Of a stretch of 64,000 nt of DNA, positions 36,435 through 45,638 are shown piece by piece (the stretch's first letter is position 1; the number at the start of each line of letters is the position of its first letter). This DNA is from Bifidobacteriaceae bacterium. Its GTDB lineage: Bacteria > Actinomycetota > Actinomycetes > Actinomycetales > WQXJ01. The translations under genes were made by a program, and so were the position numbers. The stretch is taken from the NCBI GenBank assembly GCA_031267825.1, contig JAIRYJ010000004.1, forward strand, positions 62,001-126,000. Reading direction: 5' to 3'. The notes beneath the pieces were generated by a model. That model was not told the origin of the DNA. It worked only from the letters and a program-made list of their open reading frames with translations, and did not search any database.

Positions 36435-38279
36435 GTGCAGACTATTTCTATTCCAGCTAACGTCGAAGTGGACCCGACCTGGAACATCACATCAATGCTG
36501 AAACGGCGTCTGGCTGAAGGGCCAGACCTGACCCTGATCGAACGCCAGCGCGAGGACGGCTCTTGGTACCCGGTGACCACTCAAGAGTTTGACCTTGAGG
36601 TAACGGCTGTCGCCAAAGGCCTGCTGGCGCTAGGTGTTCAAGCTGGTGACCGTTTAGCCATCATGTCGCGCACGTCCTATGAATGGACTTTGCTCGACTA
36701 CGCCATCTGGACGGCGGGGGCCGTCTCAGTGCCGATCTATGAGACCTCATCAGTTGAACAAGTCAATTGGATTTGCTCTGACGCGGGAATCAGTGGTGTC
36801 TTCGCTGAGACCGCCGCCCACGGCCTGGTCTTGGAGGCCGCCAGAGCCGGTTTGCCCGGCCTGCACCAAGTTTGGCAACTCAATTTGGGCGCCATCAACG
36901 CGTTGAAAGAACTCGGCCAGCGGGTCAAAGACTCGGAGGTTGAAGCCCGCCGTATCACGGCGCAATGCAAGGACCTGGCGACAATCATCTACACCTCAGG
37001 AACAACCGGGCAGCCCAAAGGCACCGAGTTGACCCACGGCCACTTTGTCCGCCTGACTGACAACACACAGTTCGATGACACGCCAATTTCAATCGCGCCG
37101 GTGATCGCCCGAGCTGGCTGCCGGACGTTGCTGTTCCTGCCGTTAGCCCACGTCTTCGCCCGTTTCATTCAAGTTGTCGCGATCTCTTCGAAGACGGTGA
37201 TCGGCCACTGCCCTGATGTTAAGAACCTGGTTCCGGCCCTCGGATCGTTCAAACCAACCTTCCTGCTGGGTGTTCCCCGGGTCCTCGAAAAGGTCTATAA
37301 CGCGGCTGAACAAAAAGCCGGATCTGGCCTGAAATTGAAGATTTTCCGCTGGTCAGCCAAGGTCGCTATTGTCTATTCGCGCGCCCTGGACACAAAACGG
37401 GGAGCCTCCTGGTGGCTCACCCGGCAGCACCGGATAGCCGACAAACTGGTTTACGGTTCGATCCGCGAAGCGATCGGCGGCCAAACGGTTTACGCCGTCT
37501 CTGGCGGCGCCGCCCTAGGCGAACGGCTAGGACATTTCTACCGCGGCATTGGGCTGACCGTGGTCGAGGGTTACGGCCTGACCGAGACCACCGCGCCGAT
37601 CACAGTTAACCGGCCGCAGCGTCAAAAGATCGGTTCGGTTGGCTTGCCCTTCCCTGGTTGTTCCGCCCGGATCGCACCTGACGGAGAAATCCTGCTTCAG
37701 GGTGTCAACGTTTTTGACCGCTACCGCAATAACCCGCCGGCCACGCAAGCGGCTTTGAGTGACGGCTGGTTCCACACTGGCGATGTCGGTTACCTCGATG
37801 ATGATGGTTTCTTGTTCATCACTGGACGCAAGAAGGAACTGATTGTGACGGCCGGCGGCAAGAATGTGGCGCCGGCCGTACTTGAGGACCGCCTCCGCGG
37901 TCATCCTCTGGTTTCGCAAGTCGTTGTGGTGGGCGATGCCAAGCCGTTCATTGGCGCTCTGGTGACGCTCGACGCTGAAATGTTGCCCGGCTGGCTGGCG
38001 AACCATGGACGTCCAGCGATGGATGTAACCCAGGCCCGGACCGATCCGGCGGTGCTGGCCTCACTTGAGCGCGGTGTCCGCCGCGCCAATGAAGTTGTTT
38101 CCCGGGCTGAATCGATCCGTAGATTCCTTGTCCTAGAGGATGACTTCACTGAACTCAACGGCTTCCTGACCCCGTCACTCAAGGTGAAACGCGAGAAGGT
38201 CCTAAGCAGCTACGCCGGTCAGATTGAGCAAATCTACTCACCTACGTCGGAAGAGGCCGTCAACGTTGGGCAGTCCTAG
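36435..38279 (+). CDS. Long-chain fatty acid--CoA ligase
   Basis: This AMP-forming acyl-CoA synthetase (FadD15-like) has 614 residues. It has P-loop IIYTSGTTGQPKGTELTH, the VEGYGLTETTAPITVN segment, the adenylate motif WFHTGDVGYLDDDGFLFITGRKKELIVTAGGKNVAP, and the C-terminal LKVKREKV containing the catalytic Lys. It activates fatty acids for lipid synthesis or breakdown. It starts with a leaderless-type GTG and is followed directly by the structured intergenic element at 38280. Confidence 0.93.
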   Translation: MQTISIPANVEVDPTWNITSMLKRRLAEGPDLTLIERQREDGSWYPVTTQEFDLEVTAVAKGLLALGVQAGDRLAIMSRTSYEWTLLDYAIWTAGAVSVPIYETSSVEQVNWICSDAGISGVFAETAAHGLVLEAARAGLPGLHQVWQLNLGAINALKELGQRVKDSEVEARRITAQCKDLATIIYTSGTTGQPKGTELTHGHFVRLTDNTQFDDTPISIAPVIARAGCRTLLFLPLAHVFARFIQVVAISSKTVIGHCPDVKNLVPALGSFKPTFLLGVPRVLEKVYNAAEQKAGSGLKLKIFRWSAKVAIVYSRALDTKRGASWWLTRQHRIADKLVYGSIREAIGGQTVYAVSGGAALGERLGHFYRGIGLTVVEGYGLTETTAPITVNRPQRQKIGSVGLPFPGCSARIAPDGEILLQGVNVFDRYRNNPPATQAALSDGWFHTGDVGYLDDDGFLFITGRKKELIVTAGGKNVAPAVLEDRLRGHPLVSQVVVVGDAKPFIGALVTLDAEMLPGWLANHGRPAMDVTQARTDPAVLASLERGVRRANEVVSRAESIRRFLVLEDDFTELNGFLTPSLKVKREKVLSSYAGQIEQIYSPTSEEAVNVGQS

Positions 38280-38368
38280 GAGAGTGTTGAACAACACCTT
38301 TCGCGGCCCAAGTTGACGCGCTGTGAGCGAAGCTCTCACCAGCGGAAACGCGGTGATAAGGCGCTGGG

Positions 38369-38410
38369 GCCCTCCTGGGAGCCCGTCAAAAGACAGGCTC
38401 CCAGGAGGGC
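38369..38410. terminator. 15-bp hairpin in the post-ligase element
   Basis: GCCCTCCTGGGAGCC pairs with GGCTCCCAGGAGGGC across a 12-nt loop containing AAAA. It is probably part of the termination region of the ligase gene. Confidence 0.65.
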
Positions 38411-38494
38411 GTTGTCCAATACCCTCCAGCCGGGCCGCGCTGGTGTGGGCGGGCCCGCACCAGCCAAGACGCCGCAATCGGCGACAGCTTAGGA

Positions 38495-38526
38495 CCTAGA
38501 AGTCCGTCGTTCGACGGACTTCTAGG
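38495..38526. terminator. 14-bp hairpin with GTTC loop
   Basis: CCTAGAAGTCCGTC and GACGGACTTCTAGG form a perfect stem, followed by GGGGTTTAG. It lies 36 bp before the lipoprotein start codon, so it ends transcription from upstream or sits in the lipoprotein leader. Confidence 0.7.
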
Positions 38527-38562
38527 GGGTTTAGCCGAGTCGATTTGGCTAGAGTGGTGGCC

Positions 38563-39204
38563 ATGCGAAAAACGCCCTTAGTTGTAATGTTGGCCGCCGC
38601 TGCGGCCCTAATTATGGCCGCCTGCAGTCCGGGGACTGACGACACGCCCAAACCCGGTCAGGACACCGATGACACCGGTCAGCTAGTGGACCGGCTGCTA
38701 CCCCAACCATTCGGGGCGGATGGAACGGTTGAAGGCCTTGATGAGGTCCTCGAAACCACAACCCAACCAGACGAATCATGGGTTTCCGCCCCGTGGGCGC
38801 TTGTCGCCGCCACCACCCCTGAAGCGACCGAGATCAAAATCATGTACTTGGCGGCCTCTTCCGGTTGCTATACGGCCGGCGGCTTCACCCTCAATGAAAC
38901 AGATGCCAACGTGGTGATTGGCTCCTATTTGACGCGGGCTGAGGGCGCCGCGGACTGCGCCTCGACTGGCCCGGCCGGCCGCGAAGGCGGCACCGCCCTG
39001 AAATGGGGCACCATCAACTTGGCCCGGCCATTGGGTCAACGGACGCTGGTTCACGCCGGCCTGGCCGCCTATTTCCAGGCTTTCCAGTGGGACGATCCAG
39101 AACCTGAACAACTCCAGCCGCTACCAGAAGACACCGCGTCCGCGCCCGCCGGTGATGACGTGACTCCACCAGCGGACGAGTCAACTGAAGGTCAAGAACC
39201 ATGA
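38563..39204 (+). CDS. Lipoprotein of unknown function
   Basis: This 213-residue protein has a lipoprotein signal ending in IMAAC, followed by an acidic linker and a globular region (LVAATTPEATEIKIMYLAASSGCYTAGGFTLNETDANVVIGSYL) with two further Cys. I do not recognise the family. The ATG at 38563 is chosen because it places the signal peptide at the N-terminus; in-frame GTGs lie a few codons upstream. It overlaps the next gene by 4 bp (ATGA). Confidence 0.7.
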   Translation: MRKTPLVVMLAAAAALIMAACSPGTDDTPKPGQDTDDTGQLVDRLLPQPFGADGTVEGLDEVLETTTQPDESWVSAPWALVAATTPEATEIKIMYLAASSGCYTAGGFTLNETDANVVIGSYLTRAEGAADCASTGPAGREGGTALKWGTINLARPLGQRTLVHAGLAAYFQAFQWDDPEPEQLQPLPEDTASAPAGDDVTPPADESTEGQEP

Positions 39205-39482
39205 TCACAGCGGTTGTATTGATCCAAACCGAAGCGGCTTTGATCCCCGAGGCGGCCCAGCGGATCGCTAACGTGCCAGGCATCAGTGAGGTCTATTCCG
39301 TCACCGGTGATGTCGATCTGATCGCCATCGCCAAGGTGCGCCGTCACGAAGACTTGGCCAGCGTGATCGCGGACCGCGTCTCTAAAACTCCAGGCGTGAC
39401 ATCAACCCAGACCTTTATCGCCTTCCAGACCTACTCGACTCAGGACCTCGATCAGGCGTTCGATATTGGTCTAGGCGATTAG
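39201..39482 (+). CDS. Stand-alone Lrp/AsnC ligand-binding (RAM) domain protein
   Basis: This 93-residue protein consists only of the effector domain of Lrp/AsnC regulators (ITAVVLIQTEAALIPEAAQRIANVPGISEVYSVTGDVDLIAIAKV), with no helix-turn-helix. Such proteins form dimer-based rings and may sense amino acids or interact with full-length Lrp proteins. It is coupled to the lipoprotein gene and convergent with trpD. Confidence 0.88.
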   Translation: MITAVVLIQTEAALIPEAAQRIANVPGISEVYSVTGDVDLIAIAKVRRHEDLASVIADRVSKTPGVTSTQTFIAFQTYSTQDLDQAFDIGLGD

Positions 39483-39517
39483 CTGGACCCCGCCTCAGGC
39501 AGCCAGCCCTGTCCAGC

Positions 39518-40576
39518 TCAGGCGGCCTGGCTGGCTTCAATCCAGCGGTCAAGTAGGGCCGCTGGGCGGCCCTCGTCCAAGGCCGTTGTCGCCAGGTCAA
39601 GACCAGCCCGCAGACGCGAGGCCAATGTCCCGCCAGACAAACCGGCCCGCTCACCTCGCGCCACCAAACCAGCCGCCGCGTTAAGCAAAACTGTCTGGCG
39701 GATCGGCCCGGCCTGACCATTCAAAACCCGCCGGGCGACATCGGCGTTATGGGCCGCGTCCCCGCCACGCAAGTCCTCCAAACTGACCGGATCTAGCCCC
39801 AAATCCGCCACCGGGTCAATCAAACTGGCCACCACTTCCCCACCAACCGCTTCCCAGACCTGTACCGGACCTGTCGCCGCCATCTCGTCAAGCCCGTCCA
39901 CCTGGCCACGGAAAACCAGCGCCCGGTCGCCCCGGGCCGCCAACACACCAGCCATCAGGGGCGCCATAGCCAGATCGGTGCAGCCGATGGCGCAGGCCCG
40001 CGGCCGCGCCGGATTGGTCAGCGGGCCAAGGAAGTTAAAAACGGTCGCCACACCCAGTTCGCGCCGTGCCACAGCCGCGTGGCGCATCGACGGGTGGAAC
40101 GCCTGGGCGAACAAAAAAGCTATGCCGACCTGCTCGAACACGTCCCGCACTTGAGCCGGCGAAAGGGTTAGGTTGACGCCTAAGGCTTCCAGCACGTCGG
40201 CGCTACCAGATTTAGACGATGCCGCCCGGTTGCCGTGTTTCACGACGCGTGCCCCGCTGCCCGCTATGACCAGAGCAGCCATGGTCGAGATGTTGACTGT
40301 GAAGGCCCGGTCCCCGCCGGTCCCAACAATGTCAATCGAATCATGCGGCAGTTCGATTGGCACGGCGTGTTCAAGCATCGCCTCAGCCAGGCCGCGTAGT
40401 TCGGTCACAGTCTCACCTTTAGCGCGTAGCGCCACCAGCAAGCCAGCTAACTGGACCGGTGAGGCGTTGCCATTCATTACCTCATCCATCGCCCAGGAGG
40501 CTTGATCCAGGGTCAGATCCTTTCCAGCGATCAGGCAGGAAATCAGTTCAGGCCATGTTTGGGGCGAGCCGGCCAC
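39518..40576 (-). CDS. trpD: Anthranilate phosphoribosyltransferase
   Basis: This enzyme transfers phosphoribosyl to anthranilate in tryptophan synthesis. Motifs are [49 protein letters not shown] and [10 protein letters not shown]. The GTG at 40576 (VAGSPQTWP) gives 352 residues, the normal length; upstream in-frame starts would overlap the receiver gene. It lies 4 bp after the receiver gene, so the two are coupled. Other trp genes are not in the window. Confidence 0.93.
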   Translation of the reverse strand: MAGSPQTWPELISCLIAGKDLTLDQASWAMDEVMNGNASPVQLAGLLVALRAKGETVTELRGLAEAMLEHAVPIELPHDSIDIVGTGGDRAFTVNISTMAALVIAGSGARVVKHGNRAASSKSGSADVLEALGVNLTLSPAQVRDVFEQVGIAFLFAQAFHPSMRHAAVARRELGVATVFNFLGPLTNPARPRACAIGCTDLAMAPLMAGVLAARGDRALVFRGQVDGLDEMAATGPVQVWEAVGGEVVASLIDPVADLGLDPVSLEDLRGGDAAHNADVARRVLNGQAGPIRQTVLLNAAAGLVARGERAGLSGGTLASRLRAGLDLATTALDEGRPAALLDRWIEASQAA

Positions 40577-40580
40577 GGCC

Positions 40581-41015
40581 TTAATCCTGGGGCAGGCCGA
40601 GTAGTTGGATGACGCGCTCCACCAGGGTGAACGGGTCAACTGGTTGAACCAGGGCGGCGTCAGCACCTGACCAGGCAGCTAGCCAGGCGTCCTGTTGACG
40701 GGCCAACAGTAACAAGACCGTTGGCTGGAGGGACAGTTCGGCCCGCATTTGGCGGACCAACCCAACGCCGCCAAGTTTGGTGGTTTCGTTGTCAGCTATG
40801 ACCAGGTCGTAATGGTTCTCAGCGCATTTCAGCATGGCGATAGTTGGCGTGGCCACCTCCGCCCATTCGATTGGTCGGCTGTCCCGGCCAATACTGTCCC
40901 CCACCGCTAGGTGGATTTGTTCACGGACGTCCGCGTTGTCGCTATAGATCAAAATGCGGACAGCGGTGGAGTCAGATGTTGAGACGGTTTGGGAAGCTGG
41001 CGCTGAAATGGTCAT
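40581..41015 (-). CDS. Stand-alone response-regulator receiver protein, partly degenerate
   Basis: This 144-residue single receiver domain has no output domain. The likely phospho-acceptor is D75 (DLVIADNE), and one acidic metal ligand remains at D26. The conserved Thr/Ser is replaced by Ala105 and the conserved Lys by Gln124 (VQPVDP for the usual VKPVDP). A receiver of this kind commonly precedes trpD in Actinobacteria. TAAACT six bases before the ATG suggests a leaderless start. It diverges from sodA. Confidence 0.82.
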   Translation of the reverse strand: MTISAPASQTVSTSDSTAVRILIYSDNADVREQIHLAVGDSIGRDSRPIEWAEVATPTIAMLKCAENHYDLVIADNETTKLGGVGLVRQMRAELSLQPTVLLLLARQQDAWLAAWSGADAALVQPVDPFTLVERVIQLLGLPQD

Positions 41016-41096
41016 AGACCAAGTTTACCCGCCACGTCGCGGCACATAGTGTAATGATTGTTGTAGCACACCACCTGATTGATTGGAAGAGGATTA

Positions 41097-41690
41097 ATGT
41101 CCCTGTATTCACTGCCCGAACTGCCGTACGACTACTCCGCCTTGGAGCCATACATTTCCGGACGGATCATGGAGTTGCATCACGACAAACACCATGCCGC
41201 CTATGTCACGGGTGCTAACACCGCCTTGGAGCAGTTGGCCCAAGCCCGTGCCACCGGTGCTTACGCTGACTTGCCGAAACTCGAAAAAGACCTCGCCTTC
41301 AACTTGGCCGGGCATGTCAACCACTCAGTTTTCTGGCGCAACCTGACACCAGATTCAACCGGGCAACCGGACGGTGAACTGGCCGCCGCGATTGACGCCA
41401 GCTTTGGTTCTTTCGCGGCTTTCAGGGCGCAGTTCTCAGCCGCCGCCACCTCCATTCAAGGCTCTGGCTGGGCAATGCTGACCTGGGAGCCGCTCGGCGG
41501 GCAGCTACTGGTCAATCAGCTTTACGATCACCAGTCGAACCTGTCAGCTAATCTGCGTCCACTGCTGGTCCTCGACATGTGGGAGCACGCCTTCTACCTG
41601 GACTATCAGAACGTCAAAGCCGATTACGTGGCGGCCTTCTGGAACATTGTCAACTGGCAGGATGTGGCGCAGCGCTACACCGCCAGGTGA
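41097..41690 (+). CDS. sodA: Superoxide dismutase (Mn/Fe family)
   Basis: This enzyme converts superoxide to peroxide and oxygen. It has 197 residues with metal ligands H28 (HHDKHH), H76 (NHSVFW), D160 and H164 ([11 protein letters not shown]). The metal (Mn, Fe or either) cannot be decided by eye. The ATG at 41097 has GGAAGAGG upstream; the longer frame from 41079 lacks a site. Its 3' end overlaps the convergent hydrolase gene by 16 bp. Confidence 0.95.
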   Translation: MSLYSLPELPYDYSALEPYISGRIMELHHDKHHAAYVTGANTALEQLAQARATGAYADLPKLEKDLAFNLAGHVNHSVFWRNLTPDSTGQPDGELAAAIDASFGSFAAFRAQFSAAATSIQGSGWAMLTWEPLGGQLLVNQLYDHQSNLSANLRPLLVLDMWEHAFYLDYQNVKADYVAAFWNIVNWQDVAQRYTAR

Positions 41691-42385
41691 GGACGCAGGA
41701 AAGCGGCCGCTAGCTGGCCGGTCAAGTCTGGAGCCGTCCGCGGCAGCAGGTGGCCCTGACCGGTCAGCTCAACCCATTGCGCGCCAGGCACCAGGCTGGC
41801 CACCCGTTGCGATTCGCCTCTTGGCACAATATCGCGTTGGCCAGCCATCACCAGGGTTGGCACGGTGACGGCTTTGAGTTGAGCTTTAGTCACATTCGGC
41901 TGGTTAACCATCAGACCAAAGACTTCAGCCCGGCGCCGTGCCCGTGAATTGACCTGCCCGGCCGCCGCCAGCGCCCAATAACCCGCCAAGATTTCAGCTC
42001 TGATCAGCTTCTTGAGGGCGGCTGGCGTGGTGTTGCCACCAATCAGAACCTCAGCGGCTAACAGATTCGGGCGGTGAATCGCCACTTCCAGACCAATATT
42101 GGCGCCATCAGAAAACCCGATCAGCCCGAACCGTTGGCGGCTAGTGGATAAACGCTGATAGGCCCGCAACGCGCCGCAGGTGTCCTGCGCCAGGCGCGCA
42201 ATTGTCAGCGGGCCACTGCCCCGCTGACTGGCGCCATGACCGCGCGAATCAAGCCGAATCAGGGTGAAACCCTCCAAATAGGGCAGCATGCGGTCAAAGA
42301 CAGCGCTTGACTCAGAGTTACCGTGCAGCATTACAACTGGCGGCCCAGCGCCATCTACCTGGGCCGACAGCTCACCTAGAATCAT
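41675..42385 (-). CDS. Alpha/beta-fold hydrolase
   Basis: This 236-residue serine hydrolase of unknown substrate has an HGNSES oxyanion region, the nucleophile elbow GFSDGAN, the acid in GQRDIVP and the catalytic His in GQGHLLP. No signal peptide is seen. Its start overlaps the M20 peptidase stop by 4 bp (ATGA), so the two are co-translated. Its end overlaps sodA tail to tail. Confidence 0.85.
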   Translation of the reverse strand: MILGELSAQVDGAGPPVVMLHGNSESSAVFDRMLPYLEGFTLIRLDSRGHGASQRGSGPLTIARLAQDTCGALRAYQRLSTSRQRFGLIGFSDGANIGLEVAIHRPNLLAAEVLIGGNTTPAALKKLIRAEILAGYWALAAAGQVNSRARRRAEVFGLMVNQPNVTKAQLKAVTVPTLVMAGQRDIVPRGESQRVASLVPGAQWVELTGQGHLLPRTAPDLTGQLAAAFLRPHLAV

Positions 42386-43713
42386 GACCCGAGGTATGTC
42401 AGCAGCAACGCCTCAGCCAGGATGGTTTTGCGCAGCAGCTCGAGTGATTCTGATTCGTCTCCGGCGTGGGCTTTCGAATCAGGATCCTCCACCCCGGTCA
42501 ACAAAATCTCGATACCAGGGAAGGCTTCTTGCAGTTCAGCCGCCAACGGGATTGAACCACCTTGGCCAAGCGGGACCATCGTTTGGCCGAAGGCATCAGT
42601 CAAAGCCCGGCTGGCGGCGGCATAAGCCGGTCCTGAAGTGTCAGCTTTGAAGCCTTGGCCAACCGGTCCGTCTTCAACTGTCACTTCGGCGCCGAACGGG
42701 GCCCGCTCAATCAGATGACGCCGCAGCGCCGCCTGGGCTTGAACCGGGTCAAGACCGGGTGGCACCCGGAGTGACAGCCTGGCTCTAGCGACCGGCTGGA
42801 TCGTGTTCGAAGCCAGTTCAACTACTGTCGAATCGAAGCCGATCACAGCGATGCATGGACCCCAATAGAGGCGGTCTGTCAGCCTGGCGGTGCCCGCCAG
42901 TTTCAGGCCTGGCACCAACCCAGCGGCCCGCCGGACATCAGCTTCAGTCAGCAGGTCCTGGCTATGGCCGGTCGGCGCCAAACCTTCAACCGCGACGTCG
43001 CCAACCTCGTCATGTAATGTCGCGATCAGCCGTGCCAGGCAGGTAACGGCGTCTAGGTAGGCTCCGCCCCACATCCCAGAGTGCACACCGCGCCGCGCGA
43101 CTCGTAATGTGACCGTCACATCAGCTAGGCCGCGCAGCGATGTGGTCAGTGAAGGCACATCAACTGACCGGTTATCGGAGTCCGCGATGATCGCCACATC
43201 ACTCGCTAAACGGTCACCGTATCGGGCTAATAGCTGAGCGAAGGTTGGCGAACCTGATTCTTCTTCACCTTCAATGAAGAAACGCACGTTGACTGGTAAG
43301 TCGCCGCCCAAGGCGGCCAATGCGCCGAGGTGAGTCACAATACCGGCCGAATCATCGGCCGCACCGCGGCCATAAAGCCGACCGTCGCGCACCACCGGCG
43401 TCCAAGGATCACTTGACCAGTCAGCCGCCACCGGCTGAACATCATGATGGGCGTAAAGCAACACCGTTGGGGCCGCCGGGTTGACATCGATTCGCCCAAT
43501 CACGCCTGGGCCACCACCGGCCCTAATCACCTCCACCCCACCGGCGCCCACCTGGCGCAACAGGTCAGCGACATGTTCAGCTGAGCGGCACAGAACCCCT
43601 GGCGGTGCCGAAGGACCCGCGAAGGACGGGATCCGGACTAGAGACCTGAGGATTTCAACTGTTTGAGGGAATCTGGCGGCGACACGGTCGCGCAAGCCGG
43701 GAACACTTAGCAT
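42382..43713 (-). CDS. M20 family metallopeptidase (dipeptidase type)
   Basis: This zinc exopeptidase of about 443 residues has metal-ligand motifs AHHDVQP, GRGAADDSAG and IEGEEESGSPTF, with a final His in DSKAHAGDES. It is of the CNDP/DapE-like group acting on dipeptides; the substrate is not resolved. The ATG at 43713 is preferred; an in-frame GTG at 43737 would add eight residues. It is coupled to the hydrolase gene downstream and diverges from the DUF3043 gene. Confidence 0.88.
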   Translation of the reverse strand: MLSVPGLRDRVAARFPQTVEILRSLVRIPSFAGPSAPPGVLCRSAEHVADLLRQVGAGGVEVIRAGGGPGVIGRIDVNPAAPTVLLYAHHDVQPVAADWSSDPWTPVVRDGRLYGRGAADDSAGIVTHLGALAALGGDLPVNVRFFIEGEEESGSPTFAQLLARYGDRLASDVAIIADSDNRSVDVPSLTTSLRGLADVTVTLRVARRGVHSGMWGGAYLDAVTCLARLIATLHDEVGDVAVEGLAPTGHSQDLLTEADVRRAAGLVPGLKLAGTARLTDRLYWGPCIAVIGFDSTVVELASNTIQPVARARLSLRVPPGLDPVQAQAALRRHLIERAPFGAEVTVEDGPVGQGFKADTSGPAYAAASRALTDAFGQTMVPLGQGGSIPLAAELQEAFPGIEILLTGVEDPDSKAHAGDESESLELLRKTILAEALLLTYLGS

Positions 43714-43732
43714 GGCATCTAAACTAACCCCA

Positions 43733-43738
43733 TACACT
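43733..43738 (+). promoter_or_regulatory. TACACT -10 box for the DUF3043 gene
   Basis: TACACT is followed by seven bases and then GTG (43746), identical in box and spacing to the promoter of the gene at 36435. There is no ribosome-binding site. This fixes the GTG as the start. Confidence 0.5.
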
Positions 43739-43745
43739 TGGGCTC

Positions 43746-44351
43746 GTGCATTTTAGGTCTTCGCAACCCGCCAACAAGCCCAGAGCCACCAACAAGGAGC
43801 CTCAACCTAAGCCCCAAGGCAAGGGTCGACCGACTCCTACCCGTCGGCAGGCTGAGGCGGTTCATAAGCGCCCACTCGGCGGGGCAGGCGCCCGCCCTTC
43901 AACGCCGCTCACCAAAGCACAACAGAAAGCCGCCCGCCAAAAAGCCCGCGAACAGTATGACTTAGGTATGCGGACCGGTGATGAACGTTACCTGCCCGCC
44001 CGCGATAAGGGCCCGGTGCGGCGTTGGACACGCGATTGGATCGACTCACGCCGGTCGATTGGTCAATATATTGTGGGTGTCGCCTTGGGTAGCCTGATTC
44101 TGTTGTTCATCTTGATTCAGCTGAGCCCGTTCTGGGCCTCAATTGTGATGTTGTCAATGTACGTTGTGGTGTTCGCCGTCATCGCTGACGCCATTTGGCG
44201 TGGTGTCACGCTGAAAAAGGCCCTCGTTAACAAGTTCGGCCAAGACAAACTGCCGCGCGGTTCGGTCTGGTACGGCATCAACCGGTCACTCCAGCCGCGG
44301 CGTAACCGCATGCCGCACCCTCAAGTTAAGCTCGGTGAGCGTCCCAGCTAA
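43746..44351 (+). CDS. DUF3043 family membrane protein
   Basis: This 201-residue protein begins with a basic, Lys/Arg/Pro-rich segment containing KGRPTPTRRQAEAVHKRPLG, the hallmark of DUF3043. Two adjacent membrane helices follow (QYIVGVALGSLILLFILIQL and IVMLSMYVVVFAVIADAIW), then a basic tail. The family is restricted to Actinobacteria and has no known function. It commonly lies near the M20 peptidase and pepA/pyrD, as here. Confidence 0.88.
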   Translation: MHFRSSQPANKPRATNKEPQPKPQGKGRPTPTRRQAEAVHKRPLGGAGARPSTPLTKAQQKAARQKAREQYDLGMRTGDERYLPARDKGPVRRWTRDWIDSRRSIGQYIVGVALGSLILLFILIQLSPFWASIVMLSMYVVVFAVIADAIWRGVTLKKALVNKFGQDKLPRGSVWYGINRSLQPRRNRMPHPQVKLGERPS

Positions 44352-44424
44352 CGGACCGACCAGACGCCCCGCGCCACCCAACCCGCCCGGACGGCATCGG
44401 CCCGATTGACGCCGTATTGATGCC

Positions 44425-45450
44425 CTACTGCGGCGCCGGACGCTGCACCCGGGTCGGCCAGAACGGCCCCTCATAGATGAAAGCGGTATACGCCTGGACG
44501 GCATCGGCCCCGGCAGCCAAATACTCTTCAACGTCAGCTAGCTTGGTGATGCCACCAACCCCGAGGATCGTTCTTGAACTACCCAAGACACCGCGCAACA
44601 AGCCAACAACTTCCAAACCCCGGGCTTTCAACGGCGGCCCAGACAACCCGCCAGCCCCATATTCGTGGTCAATAGTGGTGTTGACAGCCACCACCCCAGC
44701 CAAACCGAGTTCAACCACTAGCTGGGCGATCTCTTCGATCGCCGCGTTGGGTAGATCCGGCGCGATCTTGACTAGCAACGGCAGCGGACCTGGCCGGTTG
44801 GTGCCACGCAACGACCTGGCGGCGCCAATCTGAGCGGCTTGAAGAATAGGCCGCAAGGCCGGACCGGCTTGAAGATCGCGCAAACCTGGCGTATTCGGCG
44901 AAGACACGTTAACCACCAGGTAGTCGGCGTAGCACGCCAAGCGGGCGGCCGAATAGAAGTAGTCGTCCGCCGCTTGATCCAAAGGTGTCACCTTCGACTT
45001 ACCAATATTGACGCCAACCACGTAGTTCCATCCGCCGCGCGACGCCCGCAGCTTACCTAAAGCCGCCGCCACCTGGTCGGCGCCAGCGTTGTTGAAACCC
45101 ATCGCGTTGCGTAGAGCACGCTGATCTAGCAGCCGCCAAAGCCGTGGCCTATCGTTGCCCGGCTGGGCGAATCGGGTCACGGTACCGACTTCGATGAAAG
45201 AAAACCCGAGGGCGGCCAAGCCCGCCACGGCGCTGGCGTTCTTATCGAATCCGGCCGCCAAGCCGAGCGGACCGGACAGGTCACGGCCAAATAGGACTGG
45301 TCCTTTGGTCCGACCGGCTCCAACTACCCGGGCGACCAGGCGGCGAGCCAGCGGTTGGCGCCCCATCAAGGAAATCAGGCGCAGGGCAACCGAATGAGCC
45401 CGTTCCGGGTCAAGCCGGCGCAGCAAAGCGTTGAACGCGAAGTGGTACAC
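44425..45450 (-). CDS. pyrD: Dihydroorotate dehydrogenase (quinone), class 2
   Basis: This FMN enzyme oxidises dihydroorotate for pyrimidine synthesis using the membrane quinone pool. It has 341 residues, with the N-terminal amphipathic helix segment of class 2 (YHFAFNALLRRLDPERAHSVAL). It also has LGLAAGFDKNA, ALRNAMGFNNAGAD, and VNVSSPNTPGLRDLQ with the catalytic Ser that marks class 2. The presence of this class implies that quinones are still made. GTG start. Confidence 0.94.
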   Translation of the reverse strand: MYHFAFNALLRRLDPERAHSVALRLISLMGRQPLARRLVARVVGAGRTKGPVLFGRDLSGPLGLAAGFDKNASAVAGLAALGFSFIEVGTVTRFAQPGNDRPRLWRLLDQRALRNAMGFNNAGADQVAAALGKLRASRGGWNYVVGVNIGKSKVTPLDQAADDYFYSAARLACYADYLVVNVSSPNTPGLRDLQAGPALRPILQAAQIGAARSLRGTNRPGPLPLLVKIAPDLPNAAIEEIAQLVVELGLAGVVAVNTTIDHEYGAGGLSGPPLKARGLEVVGLLRGVLGSSRTILGVGGITKLADVEEYLAAGADAVQAYTAFIYEGPFWPTRVQRPAPQ

Positions 45451-45505
45451 GGTGTTACAGGCTACTAACCCGGGCCGGTCTTTGGTGGGCCCTGGCCGCT
45501 TCGGT

Positions 45506-45590
45506 GCGCGGCGGGCGCCCGACTGGGCCTTCAGGTGGCAGCGCGGCGGGCGCTTGGCTGGGTCTTAAGGTGGCAGCGCGGCGGGCTAAA
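45506..45590. repeat. 35-bp tandem repeat between pyrD and pepA
   Basis: GCGCGGCGGGC recurs at 45506, 45541 and 45576 with similar flanks (GGTGGCA before the second and third), a 35-bp period. It lies in the 188-bp divergent gap, between the two promoters. Confidence 0.82.
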
Positions 45591-45638
45591 CCCGACCGCC
45601 TCTGAACCATCCAGCTAGCCCAGGCATAACATTGCCTG

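Larger units (their letters stand above)
38280..38526 (+). repeat. Structured intergenic element, copy 2 (after the acyl-CoA ligase gene)
   Basis: This copy begins GAGTGTTGAACAACACC one base after the ligase stop. It continues with TGTGAGCGAAGCTCTCACC and GCGGAAACGCG, matching the element at 9777 in order and spacing, with substitutions that largely keep the second stem. Three further hairpins follow: 38369-38410 (15-bp stem), 38439-38464 (12 bp with one G-T pair) and 38495-38526. No gene lies in the gap 38280-38562. Confidence 0.75.
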
